From Intoshia linei (taxonomy: Eukaryota; Orthonectida; Rhopaluridae): DNA of 29,262 bases. The notes under the pieces were generated by a model that ran no database searches, was not told where the DNA came from, and worked only from the letters and a program-made list of their open reading frames with translations. The position numbers were made by a program, and so were the translations under genes. Within the stretch, counting starts at the first letter, position 1; the number at the start of each line of letters is the position of its first letter. The DNA lies in assembly GCA_001642005.1 (NCBI GenBank), contig LWCA01000389.1, positions 1 through 29,262 on the forward strand, written 5' to 3'. Of the stretch, positions 1-13,097 are shown one piece after another.

Positions 1-1343
1 TTTCGTTCAGTGAAAATACGCTCAGAGCTTGACATTTGAAGAGTAAATTTAAGAGTTATTATTATTGCAACATATAATTTAATAGTTACAGCGTCTATAG
101 TTATAATGTTAACGTCTAAATTAATAGAAGTAGCATTTATTTTATTTAAACAGTTTTTTATAAAACTAACTTTTAATTTATTGACAAATATCTATTAACT
201 GAATTTTTATTGTAAATGATGTTAACTTGACCGAGGACCATGTGAGTTAATATGTGGATTCAATAAATCAAAGCAGTTTTGAAAATTTTTTCAATATGAG
301 AAAATGTTTAAATTCTGTTTGGAAAATATCGCTGGATCGTGAAAATTAGAAGTTTTCGAAGTGTACGTGCCCCTTTTGGGGTAAAAATTACATGTGTAAA
401 CATTCTATTGGTATAGCAATACGATTAAGAATTGATGGATATATTGTACCTCGAGAGTCGAAAGCTCTCTCATTGAATGTCAAAAGAAAGAGGGGATAAC
501 CAGCTCAGGGTAATCAAGCTTTGCTGACGCAGTGATAAATTAAAAGTTCATTCACAAAATTAAAAATAACAATATAAATGTTTTTAGTTATTTTATTTTT
601 AATTTTATTTAATTAATTAATATTAATAATTATGCTAATTATAATTATATAAGCGGGATTAATTAGACATTGTAACTATTAACATTAAATGTAAATCAAA
701 TTTTGCAATAATAATAACTCCAAAATTTACTTGAAAATGTTAATGCATAAAAAAACGGCTTATGAGAAATGTTGATTTGTGGTGATCCACAGAAATTTAT
801 AAATTGATTCAAACGTTTCGAATATTAAGTTAGATGGTACAATAATTATATTACACGCTTAAGCATTAAATTAGACGACCACAGTACTTTTTAAATAATG
901 TTAAATTAATTAAATTATGCGTTATAAATATTAAATTAGACGCTGAAACTATTAAATTAGTCGAAGCATTAAATAGTATCCTAAATTTAATGTGTTTTTT
1001 AAGTAAATGTAAATTTTTACACTCACTTTTTGAATGTTCTAAGAAAGACCATGCAAATACATTGAGAGAAGATGTAAAGTGTCTTGAATTACAAAAAATT
1101 GGCTATGGGAAATATGTATATTCTAAATTTTAAAACTAAATAACAGCATTATAGGATGCATGCCTGGACCATCAAAAATTTGAGATTCTTCTTAAATATG
1201 AGATTTTAGGAAGTAAGAGAAAAATTGGTTAACTCTGCAGAGTGTAATTCAGTAGTAGACAATGAATAAGTTCCAAATTCATTACCAAAGTAAAATAAAT
1301 TGTATGACTTGTTATATTTTTCTGAAACACTCCTTCACCGTAG
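1..1343. other. Intergenic AT-rich stretch without a recognisable gene
   Basis: All six frames are closed by frequent stops and I see no conserved protein motif. A short degenerate motif, ATTAAATTAG followed by ACG or TCG, recurs near 865, 930 and 951, which looks like a decayed local repeat. The only compositional outlier is the GC-richer patch at 361-535, listed separately. Confidence 0.5.
361..535 (+). other. GC-richer patch with a hairpin, possible decayed pol III-type sequence
   Basis: This patch stands out from the very AT-rich surroundings. It contains a short hairpin, GAGAG at 453-457 pairing with CTCTC at 465-469 around the loop TCGAAAG. At about 500-515 a CAGCTCAGGGTAATC segment is loosely similar to a tRNA A box. 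I see no convincing B box, no cloverleaf and no T-run terminator, so it is not called as a tRNA. It could be a decayed tRNA-derived SINE head, another structured RNA, or unrelated sequence. Confidence 0.2.
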
Positions 1344-1420
1344 AGCAGTGGCTACCAAACTATTTTGTCATGGGGGATCGGGTAAACTAAAAAAAAATTT
1401 GCGGGCCAGATAGAAAAGAT
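1344..1420 (-). mobile_element. hAT-type transposon terminus (3' end of the adjoining transposase wreck)
   Basis: The sequence CAGTGGCTACCAAACT followed by a GGGGGATCGGG stretch resembles the CAGTGG-type termini of hAT elements. It lies about 170 bp beyond the transposase stop at 1593-1595 and in the right orientation to be that element's 3' end. I could not find a matching opposite terminus beyond 3575, so the element borders and target duplication are unknown. Confidence 0.45.
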
Positions 1421-1966
1421 ATATGACGGTATTTTAAGTTAAGTAAAAGTACAATAAGTTAATGAATTAATAAATTTCTCATAATCTAGAAATTACACAT
1501 TGATAGTATATAATTAAAATCTAAGTCGATGATAAATGATAATTTGTAAGATAAAAATGATATAATAGCAGTATTTATACTTTTAATTTAGATTAATGAG
1601 AATAATTTAATTTAAATTTTGATTTCAATATATTTTCATAATTTGGTTTAATGTTGGTAGTACCAATAGTTAATAAGACCTGTAAATGTTTATCAGTTAA
1701 GTTCGATCTGTGTGAGGATTAATATATTTCATTTTAGAGAATGTCTGTTCACACAAGTAAGTTGTTCCAAATATTGATAACATGCCTCTTGAAAATTTTT
1801 TAATACATAGATTATCTTTAGGTAAAAGATATTTGTTAAGTATATTAATGATTTTTGTTTGTATATCTCAACCAAACAAGCATTGTTTTGTAAATTTATT
1901 AATTCCATCTGATAGTCAACCGCAACTACTTGTACATTAGTCATAAATGGGGTCTGCAAAAGACTA

Positions 1967-2192
1967 ATGTCACTATTCATGTTGTCTATAAATACAAATC
2001 TATAGAAAAATTGACGTTTCAAACAGATAACTATTTCGTTTGCAAAACTTTGGTTTACTACTAACCCTTAGTCTTCAATGTATTTTTGTAGAATAGGAAA
2101 ATGAGCAAAATTAGAATGTCACTATTCATGTTGTCAATGTTTACAAATCTATCGAAAAATTGACGTTTCAAACAGATAATTATTTCGTTTGC
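1967..2192. repeat. Internal direct duplication inside the hAT transposase wreck
   Basis: About 77 bases at 1967-2043 recur at 2116-2192 with a few substitutions. Both copies contain TGTCACTATTCATGTTGTC and TTGACGTTTCAAACAGATA. On the minus strand both encode the same transposase piece (an RQFF-RF-IDNMNSDI segment), so the second copy is a local duplication made after or during decay. Confidence 0.8.
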
Positions 2193-2579
2193 TACGTCGT
2201 TAATTTGAATTTTATATAACTCCTGTTTTCTCCTAAATCTATTGATATTGTCATAAAGATGATGAATAAGATTTTGATTTCCTTGAAATTTTAAATGCAG
2301 TATGTTGATGTGATTAAGGATATAAACTAAAATTGCTAACTTCAGGAGCCATTTAGTATCTAATAATAGTGCATCACATATTCCTTTTTTGTTCAAAAAT
2401 TAATAAATTTCACACCTAAGTTCAAAAAAGCGGCTAAAAACTTTACCACAGCTTAACCAACGTATTGCCGTTTAGTATTGCAAACTAGCATACTCTGCAC
2501 CGATTTATTGTAGAAATATTTTAAATTCATGATTTAATCAAATTAAATATTTAAATGACCGGTTTGAATATTTCACATA

Positions 2580-3168
2580 CAGTAATCTCTACACAACTCG
2601 CCAACTCTGTATCTCGCCATACGATTATTACTGTAATATAGAAATATTAACATTTTATTCTATAACTCGCCATTGATTTAAAATATAAAACTAAAATTTT
2701 TAAAACCATTTTTCAGAATTAGTTACGATTTTATGTACTGATGTTTTAAATCGCGTTGAAATTTAAAATGCTTCTAAATCGCAAAAGAGAAGGTTTAATG
2801 ATGCAGATGAATAATAATTTTATTTAAAAAGGGGAATCTGTATAGTACACTTACAAAAAATTGTATTTATATTATATTCTATTTACTGATTTAATATTTA
2901 GTAAACCTAATTTTAATTAAAATGTAATTTTTAGAAATTATTTAATTAAAAAAATAATTAATTAATTTCAGCTGCAAAAATGTATTTTTTGATACGATAG
3001 ATTTTAATTATTTTGTATTAAATTTTACAATTTGTGTTACAATTTACGATTTTATTGCAATTTAACGTTTCATTTAAAGGTTTTATGTGTTGTTTCTATT
3101 GTTTTAAATCCTTTATCTCGCCAAAGTTTTCGAAGTCCCAAGAATGGCTAGTTATAGAGAAAATACTG
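2580..3168. mobile_element. pogo/Tigger-like MITE nested in the hAT transposase
   Basis: The left end reads CAGTAATCTCTACACAACTCG. The reverse complement of the right end reads CAGTATTTTCTCTATAACTAG. Together they form imperfect terminal inverted repeats with the CAGT...TCTCT..ATAACT.G style of pogo/Tigger elements. Copies of TCTCGCCA recur inside both ends. The left flank ends in TA as expected, whereas the right flank starts TT, so the TA target duplication is degraded. The element separates the ATIDGGRNISG block from the RWLS block of the host transposase. It has no coding capacity, so it is non-autonomous. Confidence 0.6.
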
Positions 3169-3575
3169 TTTATCTAAATATTTGTTTTGGTATAACCGTT
3201 ATACCGTTATAATAACCCAATGTATGAAATAGGATTTTTCCAACCGTTAGAATCAAATATAGTTGATATTTGTCCTATAAGGCCTATGTGTATACCAGAA
3301 ATGTTACGTCCTCCATCAATGGTAGCACATCGAAGATTATAACATTTTAAAGTATTTTCAACTTCAATAAATATGTCTGATCTGCGAGTGGCTCCATACA
3401 TACTGCAAACTGATGCTAACTATTGTGTAATATTAAATTTACAATCAATACCACATAAAAATATTACAAGTTGCGAAATACTTGTAATGTCAACAGATTC
3501 ATCAATTACAAGTGAATATGAATAAAAATTAGCACAGAGTTCAATAATTTGTACAGTTTCGGACAGTTAATTATT

Positions 3576-4063
3576 TCAAATTTTTTGTTTTAATAAAATA
3601 TTTCGGAAAAAAATATATGAATACTAAAATGCTTTTTTGACTGTGAAGGCGTACTTATTCAGATGGAAATATTTTGTGTGTATTCACAGGATACAACTGT
3701 ACCACCGGTAATTTTTTTAAATTATACGGCTGTTATCAAAAAAAAAAGGGTAATTTGTGGTTTTGGTTCTGAAGATATAATTTTTTTGAATTTAAATTTT
3801 TGATTTCAAAATCCGTATTAGCATATATATTTGTATAAATTCTCCAACTCGTTTGATTTTCAAAAATAAGGACAATTGGGGTTTTTGATCCGTAAGATGC
3901 GAGTTAGGGAAGTTGAACTTTATCTTATTATTACCCCAAAAAAAACTATAATTGAAATATGGACTTTGATGTTTATAAAATAAAATAAATATGATATAAG
4001 TAAGGACAATACACTTTATAGAATACAGTGAAGGTTATAGTTCAAAGCAGGAAGCCAATAATG
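3576..4063. other. Non-coding gap between two transposons
   Basis: No open reading frame or family motif is visible. A short CTGTGAAGGCGT segment near 3640 resembles the TGAAGGCGT seen on the reverse strand near 7385. This may be a scrap of the dispersed repeat described at 7193-7420. Confidence 0.35.
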
Positions 4064-4812
4064 CAGTGGCGTAGTGTCATAGTGTGCAAGGTGTTTGCCG
4101 AACACCCTAAACAATTTAAAATTTAAAAAAATTATATTTACATATGATTGTTATATTATATTTATGTTAATAAGTAACATAATTTTTATAATTTAAGTTC
4201 GATATCATATCATAGTTTCTATTCAATATTCATATAAAAACTCAATAATAAATTATCTGTTAAAATCGATCTTAAAAAAACTACAGTACAAAATGTTAAA
4301 CTCATAATAAATTTGTACATCGTAAAAATTGGATAAATATATTCTATAGGATTTAAATTCTAAAATTATAACTATAATTAGTTAACTTAAGGTGTCTTGA
4401 AAATTTAGCGAACACAATTTCATAGTATCTAACGATAAATTTATCCTAACATTTATAATATGAAAGTATTTTCTATAGAGATTTACATTGCCAAATTTTA
4501 CTTAAGGTGTGTTGAAAATAAAATGAACAACTTACGCTTAGATATAGATTTAGACATTAATTTAAATACAGTATTCTATTTCTAATTCGTCAAAAATTTT
4601 TATTTACAAGAATGAAACAAATTAAATTCATATCAAATACAAGTTATCTTTCAAGCATACTTTATAGAAGTGGTTTTCAAATTTTCTGTGTTTGCGCCCC
4701 CTTATGAACATTTCTATATATTTCGGTATTAATTTTAACTTTATTTAAAAATATTATGTTACCAAGGAACCAGTACCGCACACCTTGTGAGAAAAGTCAC
4801 GCTACGCCACTG
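4064..4812. mobile_element. hAT MITE with perfect 8-bp target-site duplication
   Basis: The element starts CAGTGGCGTAG and ends CTACGCCACTG, a perfect inverted terminal repeat of the hAT CAGTGGCGTAG class. It is flanked on both sides by CAATAATG (4056-4063 and 4813-4820), a perfect 8-bp duplication as hAT transposases make. The 749-bp interior is AT-rich with no transposase frame. A TAAGGTGT-TTGAAAAT motif recurs inside it near 4390 and 4505. The perfect target duplication suggests a fairly recent insertion. Confidence 0.9.
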
Positions 4813-4820
4813 CAATAATG

Positions 4821-5670
4821 ACGATAATTTTGTTCAATAAACAACCAAAACAAAAATTGAATTTAGGTGTAACCGTATAAACTAATTAAAAAATATAGAA
4901 ATAAATAAATAGATAATATGATGATAACGCCGAATATCGATTGATAAACACAAAATTTGAACAATAAATACACAAAAAATAAGAATATTGTCTGAGAAAT
5001 GAAAATATGGCACGACTATTGTGATTATAATTATAATTATCAATGAACCGAGTTGTGCACTAATTTACAAAGTCTAGCAATTAAATGTTGATCTTAAAAC
5101 ATCAATTGAGATGACAATCCTACTAAAACTAGTCACACACTACACTAGCCAAAATAGTTCTAGCCTCAAAATTACAATTTTGATTTTTGAATGAACCATA
5201 TTATCAATCATAATTTACTTTGATGTGGCGATAAATATAAACTAATTCAATTACCAAGATGAATAAATATAAATCAAATTTTATAAAAATAATAACTTTA
5301 TGACGATTAAATATTTATTTGATACAACAGTTTATTTAAGGTATATTTATTTTACATGTAGACTATTTTTTATTTGAAGAATTTGTCACATTTTGAACAG
5401 ATTTTTACATTTTTTAAATCGTCTCGTGTAGACAGCTATTTCAAAAATGTTAATTGTCTACCCAATATAGTGTACATTTAAAATATACTTTTTAATTTTT
5501 CATAATGTGTAGATAATTTTAAATATTTACAAGATATTTGAAGTATAGTGAGGTTAAAACGTTTACATTTTATATTTAAATTGATAAATCGTGATTATTT
5601 ATACATTTTTCATTAAATTTGACCACTTTTAAATTTAATTTTAGAAAATGAAATTTTAATTATATTTATT
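4821..5670. other. Intergenic region upstream of the 214-residue gene
   Basis: I see no coding frame, transposon terminus or RNA gene here. The stretch immediately 5' of the ATG at 5671 is over 80% A+T. Any promoter of the downstream gene must lie here, but no clear core element can be picked out from sequence this biased. Confidence 0.4.
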
Positions 5671-6315
5671 ATGCCGACAACACGTGATAACCTGTTTCAA
5701 ATTCAAAAAAAAATTAAAAAAAAGTATCAAATTCAAAATAAACATGAAATACTACAAATTAATCCTACTCGAACTAAAAATCATTATGTCGATTTTACCT
5801 GCGATAATTTAAATTATAATCAAAATTTACATACAAATGCCGACCTTTCTTTATCAAGAGATGCTGCAGATATTAAAATTGATTCTACCCATCTCAAGAA
5901 TGAAAATATTTACAAATCTACACGTACAAATTTATTAAACCACCAAACACAATTTCTAGAAAAATTCAAATTTGAATATGTTTATTTAACTCCAGGTGTA
6001 AATTTGAATGATATTCTTAAAAAACGAAAAAAGAGACTTAAATTTAAATACCTTGATTCTGTTATTAAAACAAAGACAAAAAATGTGTCAAAATCAAAAA
6101 CCAATGTATACTTTTCTAATGTGGTCGATACGACGCGGGAATCTTCTTTAAAATGTAATCCTTGTAATTTTGAAACTACTGAATCCATTAAAATTCACCC
6201 CACCTCAAGAAAACCGTATAAAACAATATACGAGTATATTCAAAATTTCCTTGTGCATATTTTTCATTTCATTTCCAGATTCAGGTACAAAGATACTAAA
6301 TCTAGTATAAATTAA
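5671..6315 (+). CDS. Single-exon gene for an unrecognised basic protein, 214 aa
   Basis: I do not recognise the family. The frame is by far the longest plus-strand frame starting with ATG in an AT-rich region where chance frames close quickly, and AATAAA follows at 6341-6346, 26 bp after the stop. The protein is Lys/Asn/Thr-rich and strongly basic. It has a Lys-rich start (residues 13-20), a compact YVYLTPGVNLNDIL stretch (103-116) followed by KKRKKRLKFKY, which looks like a nuclear-localisation-type cluster, and a CNPC pair near 162-165. An aromatic-hydrophobic stretch, YEYIQNFLVHIFHFISRF at 187-204, could be an amphipathic helix or short membrane segment. I see no splice sites that would extend it. 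It could be a fast-evolving lineage-specific gene, a retrocopy, or less likely a long chance frame. Confidence 0.6.
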   Translation: MPTTRDNLFQIQKKIKKKYQIQNKHEILQINPTRTKNHYVDFTCDNLNYNQNLHTNADLSLSRDAADIKIDSTHLKNENIYKSTRTNLLNHQTQFLEKFKFEYVYLTPGVNLNDILKKRKKRLKFKYLDSVIKTKTKNVSKSKTNVYFSNVVDTTRESSLKCNPCNFETTESIKIHPTSRKPYKTIYEYIQNFLVHIFHFISRFRYKDTKSSIN

Positions 6316-6340
6316 ATATTTTGTTCATATGTGTATATAA

Positions 6341-6346
6341 AATAAA
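6341..6346 (+). terminator. Poly(A) signal AATAAA after the 214-aa gene
   Basis: A canonical AATAAA hexamer lies 26 bp after the stop codon of the plus-strand gene. In DNA this rich in A+T the hexamer is expected often, so its position is the main support. Confidence 0.4.
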
Positions 6347-7192
6347 ATTTTTAAGTTGTCTAGATTTGGTTACAGGTTGGAATTACTTAGGTCAGGACCG
6401 GATAGAGGTGTAAGGGCTTGTTATGGAGCTTACTACATGTGAAGTGATAGAATGACAAAATTTTTTATTGTTAAAATTGGATCACGGGTAAAAAGCCTGA
6501 TATAGAAAGTAAAGAAATTTGGCATACAAATCAAATTTAACTCATTTAAAGCAAATTTCAATGAAACAACCCAACAAACGTTAATTTATTTTGAATTGAT
6601 AAATTTGTAAATATTTTCCATTAACCAAAATATTAACTCAATTGACATTTCTGATAGAATTAATAATCGCATTCATTGAATTTATGAAGTAATGGGAACC
6701 ATATGGCAAACAATACTTTTAAGAAACATATTTTAGAATGTCAAATATATTATTGAAATAATAATTTAAGCCTCACGCTTTACCTATTTTCGCTAAAGCA
6801 TATTATGCTTTTTATGTTAACATGATATAGACAACCATATGTGTTTAGTTGTCTTATGAGAACAGGTTTATAGCTTGACATGTGATACATTGCACACGGC
6901 ATTATGAATGTCACGCCATTTTGTTTATTATAATACCAAAATCATGGTCCATGGTTTTATCCAGTGGTTATCAACCTTTCTTAGAATTACCTTACTCTAA
7001 ATTCAAGTTTATCAATTTTTTAAACAAATAAATTCGATAGTCGCAAAGTGCCTTTGCTACGCCTTGGTTTTGAATCTTTTTAGGTTTGGATACTTTTATT
7101 TACCTTATTAAGTTAATTTAATTTTTATTCTATGTCTGTCTGTTATCTTTTAAATAAATAGTGCTAGAATTTAAAAACCCAATTTATCATAG

Positions 7193-7420
7193 TTTTTTTT
7201 CAGTGATGTTTTATCGCAAATGTCATTTTCAGAAATTGAGTCCTTCATGGCCAAAACCCACAGGTTAATTTTTTTTAAAAAATGAAAAGTTTTTATTTTT
7301 AATAAGAATTTATAAAAAATCACACCTAATACAGTTATTTCAAGTTATCATACACAAAAAATTTCAATCGCTTAAAATGACGCCTTCACGGCAAAAAGAC
7401 CACTCTAGTACTCATTTTAC
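7193..7420 (+). repeat. Dispersed repeat, copy 1 (related to 9197-9330 and, inverted, 16830-16925)
   Basis: The segment AGTGATGTTTTATCGCAAAT then AGAAATTGAGTCCTTCATGG and CCAAAAC matches, inverted, the sequence at 16830-16925. A looser match, AGAAATTTGCTCCTTCAAGG then TCAAAAC, lies at 9225-9250. The three copies differ at many positions, so the family is old. No coding frame or clear termini are visible. Confidence 0.55.
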
Positions 7421-7939
7421 GTCTAATTATAATCATATTTGATTACAATTAAATATAGGATCGTTAGTTTTGTAGTTAAATTTAAATTCGAAAGAATAAA
7501 AATTAAATTTTCCAAGGACCATATTGACGATCACAGTCTTAACAAATCATTTTTTCGGTTAAATTTCATCAATGATATTTGTACAATGTACATTTATTTA
7601 TTTTTTATTTTTGTTTGTGAAATTATTTTCATCATTGTCTTCAACTTTGTCTTTTTTCTCGGGTTCATCTTGATATATTTCTTTGTGAGCAGCATAAATG
7701 TATTTCCTTTGTTGCTGTTTTACTAAAATTGAAAAATAAGTGAATCATCTTTACTTATATAATAAATACATGTATGCTACGCATTGAGGTTCAGATAAAA
7801 GACACTTGATTCAGATAAAAAATTTAAACCTAGAAATCTAAGGTTCCCGGTGAAAAATAACTTTTAATATATTATCAACCAATATTTTTGAAGTTTTTGA
7901 AATTTTTGAATTAAAATATTCATTCTATAATTTTAAAAA

Positions 7940-8030
7940 ATCTTAATTGACCGTCTACACATTTTAAATACAGAAATATGGGTTTAAATCGCATAAATTG
8001 ATTTATTCGCGTTTTTATCATCGCTAGAAA
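7940..8030 (+). repeat. Short dispersed repeat shared with 23250-23340
   Basis: Both copies share GTCTACACATTT, then AATA-AGAAATATGGGT, and a TTCATT/TTTATT plus TTCGC segment at similar spacing. The copies are diverged and sit in unrelated contexts, one intergenic and one within a Nup160 intron. This indicates a scattered repeat family. Confidence 0.45.
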
Positions 8031-8055
8031 ATTTTTTATTTTAAATATTCTAAAT

Positions 8056-8345
8056 CAGAGGTGGGAAAAATTCGGCCTTATTAAAGATTTGGTGCGGCCT
8101 TCTGAACAATTTAAATTATTTTTAAAATGTTAATTTTTGGTAAAAGCGTTTTTTTTCTTAAAGGTTGGTAAAATTAAGGTTTTTCTTTTGGGATCAGATA
8201 AAGGGATTTTTTCCTTAAGGGTTGGTAAAATTTTGGTTTTTTCTCATAAGATTTTACTGAATTGAATAAAATATGCTCAAAATTTATCATTCACTCCTAT
8301 CATCTAAAATTTTCGTATTCACCCCTAATAAAATTATATCACTAT
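8056..8345 (+). mobile_element. Decayed hAT-like element, family with TIR CAGAGGTGGG (copy 1)
   Basis: It begins CAGAGGTGGGAAAAATTCGGCC, a hAT-style terminus, and runs through GTGCGGCCTTCTGAAC, repeated GGTTGGTAAAATT units and TCATAAGATTTTACT. The same order of blocks occurs at 16078-16498, which keeps the opposite CCCCACCTCTG end. This copy lacks a recognisable right terminus and target duplication, so it is truncated. Confidence 0.6.
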
Positions 8346-8459
8346 TATACAATGGTTGAACCTATATTTATTGTGTTGATTGTATTAACTATTATACACG
8401 GACAGCAAAGAAGAATTAATACAAACAAAAAACCAAAAAATTCAATTATAGACTCGGTT

Positions 8460-8560
8460 CGGTAATATTTAGAAAACTTTTTGACCGTTTTGATTGTTTT
8501 TACCGACCCGCGTGTTTACCGTATCAATTGCCGGCTCTAATTGAAATATTTAAATTATTA
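8460..8560. repeat. Possible small inverted-repeat element downstream of CFAP91
   Basis: The left side reads AGACTCGGTTCGGTAA and the reverse complement of the right side reads AGAGCCGGCAATTGATACGG. These are loosely similar inverted ends around a GC-richer core (GACCCGCGTG). This may be a tiny decayed transposon end pair. No target duplication is clear. Confidence 0.25.
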
Positions 8561-8584
8561 TCCATTAAATTGATTATTAATTAT

Positions 8585-12909
<4,325 letters not shown>

Positions 12910-13097
12910 TTTATTTCCTTGCTTTATTTATAAATATTCTAATGGTTACTTGGTTTATATAATTAACATAAAATATACAATTAAATTATTACATTAAAAT
13001 CTAATACAAAATGTATTAAATAAATTATTTTCGCAATTTAATAAAAATTTAAGATTAAGTTTAATTTGCAAGGAACACAATTGTCAAATTTACATAA
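12910..13097 (-). promoter_or_regulatory. 188-bp spacer between the Nup160 stop and the CFAP91 start
   Basis: The two minus-strand genes are separated only by this AT-rich spacer, which must hold the Nup160 3' end and at least part of the CFAP91 promoter and 5' UTR. On the minus strand AATAAA occurs at 12923-12928, only 14 bp before the CFAP91 ATG, and also inside the last Nup160 codons (13105-13110). Nup160 may therefore be polyadenylated within its own terminal exon or inside the CFAP91 leader. Confidence 0.4.

Larger units (their letters stand above)
1593..3575 (-). pseudogene. hAT-family transposase pseudogene (ZBED5/GTF2IRD2-like)
   Basis: Reading the minus strand from high to low coordinates gives ordered blocks of a hAT transposase in different frames. 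First comes an LSETVQIIE segment, then SLVIDESVDIT near 3500, matching the family's catalytic LDESTDI region, then ATIDGGRNISG near 3320. After a gap come IRWLSCGKVFSRFFELR (2410-2520), ILHLKFQGNQNLIHHLYDN (2240-2320), VDYQMELINLQNN (1880-1930) and the hAT dimerisation motif TYLCEQTFSKMKY (1725-1770). The reading ends at the stop at 1593-1595. Known of the family: such enzymes cut and paste hAT transposons. The copy is dead, with in-frame stops (for example after FNITQ near 3420), frameshifts between blocks, a duplicated segment and a foreign element at 2580-3168. Confidence 0.85.
6347..8055. other. Intergenic stretch with decayed repeats
   Basis: No supported gene. At 6962 a CAGTGGTTATCAACCTTTC sequence looks like a solo hAT terminus without a partner. 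A dispersed repeat lies at 7193-7420. A further repeat at about 7940-8030 recurs at about 23250-23340. The long frame at 7439-7726 starts with TTG, is dominated by Phe and Ile, and looks like compositional noise. Confidence 0.4.

Noticed and set aside
500-535. Possible tRNA gene at the A-box-like string
   Set aside because: No B box, no pairing acceptor stem and no anticodon arm could be drawn.
7439-7726. 95-codon plus-strand frame rich in Phe and Ile
   Set aside because: Starts with TTG, has no family motif, and its composition is what AT-rich noise gives. A dispersed repeat ends just before it.
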